Shown here: positions 1 through 6,660 of the stretch, one piece after another
Position numbering within the stretch: position 1 is the first letter of the stretch
Layout: each line of letters begins with the position of its first letter
Source: Acetobacteraceae bacterium
GTDB lineage: Bacteria; Pseudomonadota; Alphaproteobacteria; Acetobacterales; Acetobacteraceae
Assembly: GCA_019689515.1 (NCBI GenBank)
Contig: JADGHI010000184.1
Coordinates: 1 to 7,307, forward strand
DNA: 7,307 nt
Direction of reading: 5' to 3'
The notes under the pieces: generated by a model
The model's input: the letters and a program-made list of their open reading frames with translations, nothing else
The model's database searches: none
Told to the model about the DNA's origin: nothing
Made by a program: the position numbers and the translations under genes

Positions 1-603
1 GCCGGCGCGCCCGCGGGGCTGGCGCTCACCGCCGACCTGACGCAGGAGGGGGCGGTGGCGGACGCCTTCGCCCGTATCGCGCGCGAGCTCGGACCGCTCG
101 ACATCCTGTTCAACAATGTCGGCCAGAGCGCGCGCGAACGCTCGCGCCAGTTCCACGAGTCCGAGCCGGAGACCTGGCGCTTCGTCCTCAACGTCTCGCT
201 GATGACGACGATGCTGGTCTCGCGCCAGGTCGTCCCCGGCATGCGCGAGCGCCGCGCCGGGCGGATCGTCAACATGTCCACCGAGAGCGCCTTCTACGGC
301 GATGTCGGCATGGTGGACTACGCCGCGGCGAAGATGGGCGTCATCGGCTTCACCCGCTCCCTCGCCCGCGAGCTCGCGCCATTCCGGGTGAACGTGAACG
401 CGGTTGCGCCCGGCGCGATCCGCACCCGCGCGCATGACCGCCTCCCGCCGGAGGTGATCGACAAGGTGCGCAACAGCGTCCCCATGGGCTTCGTCGCCGA
501 ACCGGAGGACGTCGCCGGCGTCGTCGCCTTCCTGGCCAGCGACGATGCCCGCTACATCACCGGGCAGACGCTGCTGATCGACGGCGGCCGCTGGATGATC
601 TGA
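1..603 (+). CDS. Short-chain dehydrogenase/reductase (SDR), 5'-truncated by window edge
   Basis: This is the C-terminal 200 residues of a classical SDR, an NAD(P)(H)-dependent oxidoreductase of about 250 residues. The frame is open to base 1, so the start codon and the N-terminal TGxxxGxG cofactor loop lie outside the window; the GTG at 55 is an internal valine. Visible in order (fragment numbering): the NNVG motif at 38-41 (usual NNAG), the structural Asn of the N-S-Y-K tetrad at N64, the Ser-strand NMSTES at 91-96, the catalytic YAAAK with Y107 and K111, the VAPGAIRT segment near 136, and the C-terminal ITGQTLLIDGG typical of FabG-like enzymes. Counting back 13 residues from Tyr107 puts Thr94 where the catalytic Ser normally sits. 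The substrate cannot be inferred. Annotators may call it a 3-oxoacyl-ACP reductase, but a role in fatty acid synthesis is not supported here. The amidase gene begins 3 bases after its stop, so the two are probably cotranscribed. Confidence 0.93.
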   Translation, partial: AGAPAGLALTADLTQEGAVADAFARIARELGPLDILFNNVGQSARERSRQFHESEPETWRFVLNVSLMTTMLVSRQVVPGMRERRAGRIVNMSTESAFYGDVGMVDYAAAKMGVIGFTRSLARELAPFRVNVNAVAPGAIRTRAHDRLPPEVIDKVRNSVPMGFVAEPEDVAGVVAFLASDDARYITGQTLLIDGGRWMI

Positions 604-606
604 GCC

Positions 607-2040
607 ATGGCGGACGACCTGACGCGCCTTTCCGCTACCGAGGCGGCCGCCGCGATCCGTGCCCGCCGCCTCTCGCCGGTCGAACTGGTCGAGGCGGTGC
701 TCGCGGCCGCCGAGCGCAGCCAGCCGGTGCTCAACGCCTTCGTCACCATCGCCGCCGAACAGGCCCGTGCGGCGGCGCGCGCGGCGGAGGACGCGGTGGC
801 GCGCGGGGAGCCGCTCGGCCCGCTGCATGGCGTGCCGTTCTCCGTGAAGGACCTGACGAACACAGCCGGGCTGCGCACCACCATGGGCTCGGCGCTGTTC
901 GCCGACAACGTACCGGGCGAGGACGCGGTGCCGGTCGCGCGGCTGCGCGCCGCCGGCGCGATCCTCATCGGCAAGACGACGACGCCCGAGTTCGGGCACA
1001 AGCCTTTCACCGACTCGCCGCTCACGGGCGTCACGCGCAATCCCTGGAACACCGCACGCACGCCGGGCGGCAGTTCGGGCGGGGCAGCAGCGGCGGTCGC
1101 CGCGGGCCTCGGGCCGATCGCGCTCGGCACCGATGGCGGCGGCTCGATCCGCATCCCGGCTGCGTGCTGCGGCATCCTCGGCCTGAAGCCGACGCTCGGG
1201 CGCGTGCCGCACATCCACGCGCCGGACCTGTTCGGCAACAACAGCTATATCGGCCCGATGACCCGCACCGTCGCCGACGCAAGGCTGATGCTGCGCGTCA
1301 TCGAGGGGCCGGATCCGCGCGATCCCTACGCCGCAGCGGCGCTTCCGCCCGATCCCGCGCCGCTCCCCGACGGGCGGCTCGACGGCCTGCGCATCGGCTG
1401 GGCGCTGCGGGTCGGCAACCGCCTGCTCGATGCCGAGGTGGAGGCGCTGACGACCGCCGCCATCCGCAGCCTGGAGGCAATGGGCGCCACCATCGAGCCC
1501 GTCGAGATCGACTTCGCCGCCGAGGAGGACGCCTTCCTCGTCCTCCTTCAGGCGAGCCTCGCCGGCCGGCTCGCGTCTTACCTGCCGGCCGCCGCAGACC
1601 GCCTCGATGCCAGCCTGCGCGAAACCATCGCGCGAGGCCAGCGCCGCAGCGCAGCCGAGATCCTCGCCGCGACCGCGCGTCGCACCGCGCTCTACCGCCG
1701 CGTCGTCGCGCTGTTCGAGCGCGGGGTGGACGTGCTCGCTACGCCGACGCTCAGCGCGCCGGCGCCGGCCGTCGGGCTCGATCCCTTCGCGCCTTTCGCA
1801 GTTGGCGGTGGCACCGGCGAGGCGGGGCGCATCCGCGGCACCTGGTATCCCTACACCTACCCCTTCAACCTCACCGGGCATCCGGCGCTGACGGTGCCCT
1901 GCGGGCGTACGCGCGAGGGCCTGCCGGTCGGACTGCAACTCGTCGCGCCGTGGCACGCGGATCACCGCCTGCTCGATCTCGCGGAACGCCTCGAGGCAGT
2001 GCGGCCCTGGGCACAGGACTGGCCGCAGTTGGCCGCGTAG
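607..2040 (+). CDS. Amidase-signature family hydrolase (amidase)
   Basis: This complete 477-residue enzyme belongs to the amidase signature (AS) family, which hydrolyses carboxylic amides or related C-N bonds through a Ser-cisSer-Lys triad. The triad is intact: Lys81 in FSVKD, Ser156 in PGGSSGG, and Ser180 in GTDGGGSIR. The spacings of 75 and 24 residues match those known for fatty acid amide hydrolase (K142, S217, S241). The conserved LGLKPT segment follows at 191-196, and the C-terminal LTGHPALTVPCG and GLPVGLQLVAP blocks are also typical. There is no signal peptide, so it is likely cytoplasmic. The ATG at 607 lies 3 bases after the SDR stop, with only a weak purine stretch (GGATGA, 593-598) before it, suggesting translational coupling. 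Similarity to GatA of the tRNA amidotransferase is expected for the family, but no gatB or gatC is next to it, so a stand-alone catabolic amidase is more likely. The substrate is unknown; pairing with an SDR suggests breakdown or modification of a small amide. Confidence 0.95.
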   Translation: MADDLTRLSATEAAAAIRARRLSPVELVEAVLAAAERSQPVLNAFVTIAAEQARAAARAAEDAVARGEPLGPLHGVPFSVKDLTNTAGLRTTMGSALFADNVPGEDAVPVARLRAAGAILIGKTTTPEFGHKPFTDSPLTGVTRNPWNTARTPGGSSGGAAAAVAAGLGPIALGTDGGGSIRIPAACCGILGLKPTLGRVPHIHAPDLFGNNSYIGPMTRTVADARLMLRVIEGPDPRDPYAAAALPPDPAPLPDGRLDGLRIGWALRVGNRLLDAEVEALTTAAIRSLEAMGATIEPVEIDFAAEEDAFLVLLQASLAGRLASYLPAAADRLDASLRETIARGQRRSAAEILAATARRTALYRRVVALFERGVDVLATPTLSAPAPAVGLDPFAPFAVGGGTGEAGRIRGTWYPYTYPFNLTGHPALTVPCGRTREGLPVGLQLVAPWHADHRLLDLAERLEAVRPWAQDWPQLAA

Positions 2041-2180
2041 CTGAACGGGCGAACAGGAAACCCCGGCGGACGGGTGGTGCCTTCATCAGCACCTGCGCCG
2101 GGAGCGGTCTGAAGGGCAGACGCAGGCGCCAGCACGCTCCTCCGGCCGCGGTCGCACGACGCGATCACGACGAGCCGGTT
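2041..2180. other. Convergent intergenic region between the amidase and the glycan operon
   Basis: This 140-base gap separates the 3' ends of two convergent operons. I see no small gene with coding character and no strong intrinsic terminator on either strand. The best hairpins have only 5 paired bases (GGTGC/GCACC at 2076-2080 and 2089-2093; GTCTG/CAGAC at 2107-2111 and 2117-2121), and neither is followed by a T-run. A 7-base direct repeat (CACGACG) occurs twice near 2154-2171 and could be chance. Termination here is either Rho-dependent or not recognisable by eye. Confidence 0.7.
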
Positions 2181-3308
2181 TCAGCGCGCCCGCGCCGCGC
2201 CGTCCATCGTCCGGAGATGCGCCGCGATTTCCACCTCCGTGCAGGGCGACTCCGAGGAAAGCAGCGCCGGCCAGTCCGACACATCCGGCAGCCGCCATGG
2301 ATTGCGCCGCACCAGTTCCGTCTTCACGAAGGGGCAGCCGAGCCGGGTGACGAGGGTGCGCCAGAGGTGGTGGCTCGGATTGACGGGCCGCCCTTCCAGC
2401 GCGCGGCGCAACGCGGCATCGCGCTCGGGCCCGGCAAGCGCGGCGATGCCCGGATAACGCGCGGCGAGCCGCGCCTGCTCCGCCGGATCGGCGAGCGCCG
2501 CCTCCACCGCGCGCGCGTAGCCGTAAAGCGCGGCGACGCGCACCCCACGCTGCAGCAGCCAGGGGGTGAGCGCGATCTCGCCCCGCTGCACCATGCGCCA
2601 TTTGGAGGCGGAGAGGCGCAGTTGCGCGAGGAATCCCGCCAGCTCGCGTACCGCGCGCGCGCCGCGCGCGAGCAGGAACCAGGACTGCAGATGCGCCCCG
2701 CCCTGCAAGCTCTCGACCAGGCCGAACACGCCCTCGCCGGCGGCCCGCAGCACCGCGAAGACCGGATCGAGCGGGCGGAACGGCCCTAGCACGCTGTCGT
2801 TGACCAGCAGAAGCTCTTCCGCCTCCGGCCAGCGGCGCAACGCCTCCCCGGCGAGGTCGCGCCACGCCCCGAGATCGCGGCCCGCATTGCGGCGATGGAC
2901 CGCGAGCGCACTCACCGCCCGCGCGGCCTGCCAATCCGCCTCAGGCACGGATTCGGCCACGGTGATGAAGACCACGGCGAAGCCAGCGCGCCCATACTCG
3001 GCGAGCTGGCGGCGCACCATGTCGCTGACCGCGCCGCCCGGCGCGTAGTGGACGTAGAGCGCGACGCCACGCGCGGCCGGCCGGGGCGCCGCGCCCTCCT
3101 CCATGCGCAGGATCATCGGCCCCGCCGGGCGCAGCGCCTCCCGCGCGTCCAGAACGGCGGCGCGCGTCAGCTCCCAGGCGAGCTCCGCAGCGCGGCCGGC
3201 GAAGCGAAGCGGCTCGCCCGGCGTGGCACCGTGCAGGAGGCGGCGGGCTCCCGGAGAGCGCCAGGCGATGTCGGTCGGCGCCGGCGTGGCCTCGCCCTCG
3301 TGGCTCAC
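2181..3308 (-). CDS. RgpF-like rhamnan synthesis protein F family (putative glycosyltransferase)
   Basis: This 375-residue protein resembles the RgpF family (Pfam PF05045), found in rhamnose-glucose polysaccharide loci and thought to act in rhamnan chain assembly. Family-like motifs, numbered from the GTG start, are RNAGRDLGAW at 140-149, NDSVLGPF at 170-177, HLQSWF at 206-211, and a C-terminal block with NPSHHLWRTL near 310-319 and KTELVRRNP at 329-337. There is no signal peptide or transmembrane segment, so it is probably cytoplasmic or peripheral to the inner membrane. I chose the GTG at 3308 because it forms a GTGA overlap with the stop of the upstream glycosyltransferase; a weak GACAGG lies 7 bases before it (3316-3321). 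The open frame continues upstream to a TTG at 3395, but that would overlap the previous gene by about 90 bases. It is the last gene of the operon in the window. The position after rml genes fits a rhamnose-related role, but the actual donor and acceptor are unknown. Confidence 0.85.
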   Translation of the reverse strand: MSHEGEATPAPTDIAWRSPGARRLLHGATPGEPLRFAGRAAELAWELTRAAVLDAREALRPAGPMILRMEEGAAPRPAARGVALYVHYAPGGAVSDMVRRQLAEYGRAGFAVVFITVAESVPEADWQAARAVSALAVHRRNAGRDLGAWRDLAGEALRRWPEAEELLLVNDSVLGPFRPLDPVFAVLRAAGEGVFGLVESLQGGAHLQSWFLLARGARAVRELAGFLAQLRLSASKWRMVQRGEIALTPWLLQRGVRVAALYGYARAVEAALADPAEQARLAARYPGIAALAGPERDAALRRALEGRPVNPSHHLWRTLVTRLGCPFVKTELVRRNPWRLPDVSDWPALLSSESPCTEVEIAAHLRTMDGAARAR

Positions 3309-5188
3309 CTCGGTGCCTGTCGCCAGGGCCTCTCGCGCCGCGGCGGCCAGGCGAGGTCGCGGCCCGTGTCGCCCAGCGAGAGGTTCGGATTCCAATAGGG
3401 ATCAGCGCGCAGCAGCGGGCCCCAGCGCGCGTGCATGTAGGCCTGCTCGCGCCGGAACCGCTCCGCCTTGGGGCCGGACAGGTCGAAGCCGCGCGAGGCG
3501 GACTCCAGATGATACAGCTCCGCGAAGGGGGTCCAGAGGATGCGCAGGCCGCGCTCGCGGAGCCGCAGGCAGAGATCCACGTCGTTGAAGGCGACCGCGA
3601 GGTTCTCCTCGTCCATGCCGCCGACGGCCTCGTAGTCGGCACGACGCAGCGCCAGGCAGGCCGCGGTCACGGCCGAGGCGCAGCGCACCACGGCGAGCAT
3701 GCCCCGCGGCCCCGGGTCGTCCCGGCGCGAGCCAGTAAGCAGATGGTCCGCCACGCCGACGCCAAGCACCGTGCCCCCGTGCTGCAAGCGCCCGTTCGCA
3801 TAGAGCAGCTTAGCGCCGACCGCGCCGATCTCGGGCCGCACCGCATGCGTCACCATCTCGCGCAGCCAGCCCGGCCCGATCACGTCGATGTCGTTGTTGA
3901 GCAGCAGAAGGATCTCGCCGCGCGCCTCCCGCACCGCCTGGTTGTTGAGGGCGGAGAAGTTGAAGGGGCCCGGCGCGGGCAGGATGCGCACCCGCGGGTC
4001 GGCGCGCAGGCGGTCGAACAGGGCGTGGGTCTCCGCCCGCTCGCTGCCGTTGTCCACGATGAGGACCTCGAGCGCGGCGTAGTCGGTGCGGTGCAGCACC
4101 CCGTCGAGGCAGCGCTCGAGCATCGCCGCGCCGTCGCGCGTCGGCACGATGGCGGTAACCAGGGGCCAGGTCCGCGGCTCAGGCCAATGGACGCGGTGGC
4201 GGTCCGGCGCGAGCGGTGCGGCCTCGACGCGCGCAGCGATGCCGCGGGCGGCCAGATGCTCGCGCACCGCGCGCCGCGACTCCTCGACGGCCTCGGCGGT
4301 GGGAATGGTGGTGCGCCGGTGGCAGAGGACCGAGGGGATGCGGTGCACGTCAGCCTCGCCCGCCGCCTCGGTGGCGCGCAGCATGAGGTCGTGCTCCGCC
4401 GCGTCCGGATCGGCGAAGGCGGCGCGCAGGCCGCCCAGGCGCAGCAGCAGGTCGCGCCGCAGCGCAACGGGACGCCCGATATAGTTCCAGCCGAGCAGGA
4501 GATCGGGGTCGAAGCCGGGCTTGAACCACGGATCCACGCGCTGGCCGGCGGCGTCCAGGCGATCCTCGTCGGCGTAGATCACCTGCGCGTCGGGATGCGC
4601 CTCGATCGCGCGGGCGAATTCGTAGAGCGCCTGCTCCGCGAGCAGGTCGCCCGCACCGAGAAGCATCACCCAGTCGCCGGTCGCCTGCGCGAGCGCCGCA
4701 TTGATCCCGTCCGCGGCCGGGCGCTCCTCGGCATCGTCCAGCCAGCGAATGCGCGCTTCGTCCGGCGCCGCCTCCGGGCGCCTGCCGCCGCTGCCGAGGC
4801 AGAGCAACTCCCATTCCGCATAGAGCTGCGCCCGGACGGAGGCGATCGTGCCGCCCGCATCGCCGCCACCGCGGAGCGGCAGCACGAGCGAGAAGCGCGG
4901 AGGCGTGCGCAGCCGCGCGACATCGGCCCGGATCGCCTCGCGATCCGCCGCCGTGAGGGAGTCGTGCGCGGCGATCCAGCGGCGGTAGAGGACGGGGCGG
5001 ATGCCCGCCGGCGGAAAGCGCAGCCGCCGCAGCACCGGGGCGAGCAGGATCAGCAGCACGCGCTTGAGCCGCGGATGGCGCTTCACGAAAGCGCGGCAGA
5101 GGCTGACCGCGGCGGCCGGGAGCAACAGGAATTCCATGCGGCGCGACGGCCCCGCCAATTGGGGCCGCGCGGTCGGGGGCTGCGCCAT
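3305..5188 (-). CDS. Tandem-domain family 2 (GT2) glycosyltransferase
   Basis: This 627-residue protein has two GT-A-like domains in tandem, an arrangement known in O-antigen and S-layer glycan transferases. After a basic/hydrophobic N-terminal stretch (about 19-58) that may contact the membrane, the first domain spans about 97-295. It keeps YADEDR (205-210) and the PWFKPGFDPDLLLGWNYIG block (220-238), but has LGSGG (131-135) and LLGAGD (176-181) where GT2 domains usually carry an Asp-rich nucleotide site and a DHDD/DXD motif. The second domain (about 342-565) looks complete: AIVPTRDG, VDNGS (378-382), LLNNDID (429-435, the DXD), FNDVDLCLR (535-543) and LYHLES (558-563). It likely adds sugars, plausibly from dTDP-rhamnose, to a growing surface glycan on the cytoplasmic face; donor and linkage are unproven. 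I chose the ATG at 5188 because a good GGTGAGG lies 9-10 bases upstream across the rmlD stop; the ATG at 5137 is the alternative. Its stop overlaps the next gene in GTGA. Confidence 0.93.
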   Translation of the reverse strand: MAQPPTARPQLAGPSRRMEFLLLPAAAVSLCRAFVKRHPRLKRVLLILLAPVLRRLRFPPAGIRPVLYRRWIAAHDSLTAADREAIRADVARLRTPPRFSLVLPLRGGGDAGGTIASVRAQLYAEWELLCLGSGGRRPEAAPDEARIRWLDDAEERPAADGINAALAQATGDWVMLLGAGDLLAEQALYEFARAIEAHPDAQVIYADEDRLDAAGQRVDPWFKPGFDPDLLLGWNYIGRPVALRRDLLLRLGGLRAAFADPDAAEHDLMLRATEAAGEADVHRIPSVLCHRRTTIPTAEAVEESRRAVREHLAARGIAARVEAAPLAPDRHRVHWPEPRTWPLVTAIVPTRDGAAMLERCLDGVLHRTDYAALEVLIVDNGSERAETHALFDRLRADPRVRILPAPGPFNFSALNNQAVREARGEILLLLNNDIDVIGPGWLREMVTHAVRPEIGAVGAKLLYANGRLQHGGTVLGVGVADHLLTGSRRDDPGPRGMLAVVRCASAVTAACLALRRADYEAVGGMDEENLAVAFNDVDLCLRLRERGLRILWTPFAELYHLESASRGFDLSGPKAERFRREQAYMHARWGPLLRADPYWNPNLSLGDTGRDLAWPPRRERPWRQAPR

Positions 5189-5197
5189 CGCGCGATG

Positions 5198-5205
5198 CCT
5201 CACCC
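5198..5205 (-). promoter_or_regulatory. Ribosome binding site for the GT2 gene
   Basis: On the minus strand this reads GGGTGAGG, ending 9 bases before the ATG at 5188. It contains the rmlD stop codon (TGA, 5202-5200), so ribosomes terminating on rmlD stand on the Shine-Dalgarno sequence of the next gene. It supports choosing 5188 over the in-frame ATG at 5137. Confidence 0.6.
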
Positions 5206-6093
5206 GGCCCCGTGCAGGCCGCGGATCACGCGCTCCAGGCCCTCGCGCCAATGGGGCAGCCGCACTCCGAAGACGCGTTCGAGCTTCGCGCAATCCAGCC
5301 GGCCATCCGCGGGCCGCACCGCCCGGGTCGGATATTCGGAGGTGGCGATCGGCACCACCTTCGGGCGCGGGCCGCCGAAGGGCGCAGCCGCCTCGAAGAT
5401 CGCCTCGGCGAAGCCGTGCCAGGTTGTCTCGCCCGCGCCCGCGGCGTGGAACACGCCCCGATAGTCCGGGCGCCAGCCGGTCTCGCGCAGGCGCGCGAGC
5501 ACCGCGGCGATCGCGTCGGCGAGGTCCGGCGCGGCGGTCGGGCAGCCGCGCTGGTCGGCGACCACACGCAGCTCCGGCCGCTGCGCGCCGGCCGCGAGCA
5601 TGGTGCGCACGAAATTCCGGCCCATCGGCGCGTGCACCCAGGCCGTGCGCAGCACGGTCACGCGCTCCGTGCCGGAGAGCACCGCCCATTCGCCGGCGAG
5701 CTTCGTCCGGCCATAGGCGCCGAGCGGGTTTGGCGCGTCCTCTTCCGTGTAGGGCGCGCCCTTGTGCCCGTCGAAGACGTAGTCGGTGGAGAGGTGGATC
5801 AGCGGCACGCCGCCTGCCTGCGCGCAGAGCGCGGCGATGCGGGCCGGCCCGAGCGCATTGGCGCAAAAGGCCGCCGGCTCCTCCTCCTCGGCGGCGTCCA
5901 CCGCGGTCCAGGCGGCGCAGTTCACCACCGCGTCCGGCCGCGCTTCGGCGAAGGCGGCAGCGATGCTCTCCGGCTGTGCCAACTCGAACTCCGGCTGGCC
6001 GACGAGGATCGGCTCGAAGCCGCGCGCCGGCAGCGCCGCCGCCAGCCCGGTCGCGACCTGGCCACCGCGGCCGGTCACAAGAATCCGCCGCAT
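5200..6093 (-). CDS. rmlD: dTDP-4-dehydrorhamnose reductase RmlD
   Basis: RmlD is an NAD(P)H-dependent extended-type SDR that reduces dTDP-4-dehydro-L-rhamnose to dTDP-L-rhamnose, the last step of the pathway, in the cytoplasm. The 297-residue length is typical. Motifs: the N-terminal cofactor loop TGRGGQVA (7-14), VNCAAWTAVDAAE (57-69), the STDYVFDG block (102-109) with the catalytic-type Thr103, the YGRTK motif with Tyr127 and Lys131, RTAWVHAPMGRNFVRTML (149-166), and ADQRGCPT (179-186). The third Gly of the GxxGxxG loop is Ala14, a mild departure from the family pattern. The ATG at 6093 lies 3 bases after the rmlC stop with no obvious Shine-Dalgarno sequence, suggesting translational coupling. 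It sits directly after rmlC and before the glycosyltransferase in the same operon, which supports the assignment over other RmlD-like reductases. Confidence 0.95.
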   Translation of the reverse strand: MRRILVTGRGGQVATGLAAALPARGFEPILVGQPEFELAQPESIAAAFAEARPDAVVNCAAWTAVDAAEEEEPAAFCANALGPARIAALCAQAGGVPLIHLSTDYVFDGHKGAPYTEEDAPNPLGAYGRTKLAGEWAVLSGTERVTVLRTAWVHAPMGRNFVRTMLAAGAQRPELRVVADQRGCPTAAPDLADAIAAVLARLRETGWRPDYRGVFHAAGAGETTWHGFAEAIFEAAAPFGGPRPKVVPIATSEYPTRAVRPADGRLDCAKLERVFGVRLPHWREGLERVIRGLHGAG

Positions 6094-6096
6094 TGC

Positions 6097-6660
6097 TCAG
6101 CCCGGATAGGTGAAGTGGCGCGGCAGGTCGGCGAGGCGCGGCGCGGCGCGGTCCTTCTCCGACAGGATCGCCGCCTCCGCCTTCACCGGCCACTCGATGC
6201 CGAGGGCGGGGTCGTTCCACAGGATTCCCGCGTCCGCCGCGCGGTCGTAGTAGGCGTCCACCTTGTAGATCACCTCGGTGTCGGGCTCGAGCGTGCAGAA
6301 GCCATGGGCGAAGCCGCGCGGGACCCACAACTGCCGCCAATTTTCGGCGCTCAGCACCACCGCGACGTGGCGCCCAAAGGTCGGCGAGCCATGGCGGATG
6401 TCCACCGCGACGTCGAGCACCGCGCCACGCACCACGCGCACGAGCTTGCCCTGCGCCGAGGGCGGGATCTGGAAGTGCAGCCCGCGCACCACGCCGACCT
6501 GGCGCGAGAGGCTGTGGTTGTCCTGCACGAACTCCACGTCCAGCCCGCACTCGGCCAGCGTCCGGCGGCTGTACACCTCGGAGAAGAAGCCGCGCTCGTC
6601 GGCGAATCGCCGCGGCTCGATCAGCAGCACTTCCGGGATGGCGAGACGTTCGACCTTCAC
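6097..6660 (-). CDS. rmlC: dTDP-4-dehydrorhamnose 3,5-epimerase RmlC
   Basis: RmlC is a cupin-fold, cofactor-free epimerase that inverts C3 and C5 of dTDP-4-dehydro-6-deoxy-D-glucose to give dTDP-4-dehydro-L-rhamnose. The 187-residue length is normal. Visible motifs are DERGFFSEVY (21-30), FVQDNHSLS (44-52), VVRGLHFQ (57-64) with the catalytic His62, VRGAVLDVAVDIR (77-89), LWVPRGFAHGF (111-121), and LSEKD ending in Asp170. His62 and Asp170 correspond to the known His-Asp dyad of Salmonella RmlC (H63, D170), and Tyr132 falls where the family places its catalytic Tyr. The start is a GTG at 6660 that overlaps the rmlA stop as GTGA, preceded by a clear GGAGGG ribosome binding site. It is complete, with no odd substitutions noticed, and I am confident in the epimerase call. 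Confidence 0.97.
   Translation of the reverse strand: MKVERLAIPEVLLIEPRRFADERGFFSEVYSRRTLAECGLDVEFVQDNHSLSRQVGVVRGLHFQIPPSAQGKLVRVVRGAVLDVAVDIRHGSPTFGRHVAVVLSAENWRQLWVPRGFAHGFCTLEPDTEVIYKVDAYYDRAADAGILWNDPALGIEWPVKAEAAILSEKDRAAPRLADLPRHFTYPG

Noticed and set aside
607..2040. Reading the amidase as GatA of the Asp/Glu-tRNA amidotransferase.
   Set aside because: The shared AS fold explains the similarity; no gatC or gatB is adjacent, and the neighbour is an SDR.
2076..2121. Two possible terminator hairpins after the amidase (GGTGC/GCACC and GTCTG/CAGAC).
   Set aside because: Stems are only 5 base pairs, neither extends outward, and there is no T-run on either strand. Such short pairings are common by chance in GC-rich DNA.
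2154..2171. Direct repeat CACGACG, two copies 11 bases apart, just downstream of the RgpF-like stop.
   Set aside because: Seven bases, two copies and a GC-rich composition are compatible with chance. No operator or attachment-site context was found.
1164..2789. A 541-codon plus-strand frame spanning the amidase end, the intergenic gap and the RgpF-like gene.
   Set aside because: It overlaps two well-supported genes, is dominated by Arg/Ala/Pro, and shows no family motif.
3431..5464. A 677-codon plus-strand open frame opposite the glycosyltransferase gene.
   Set aside because: The product is rich in Arg, Ala, Gly, His and Gln with no recognisable domain, and it is antisense to a well-supported gene with intact motifs. 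It is a GC-driven shadow.
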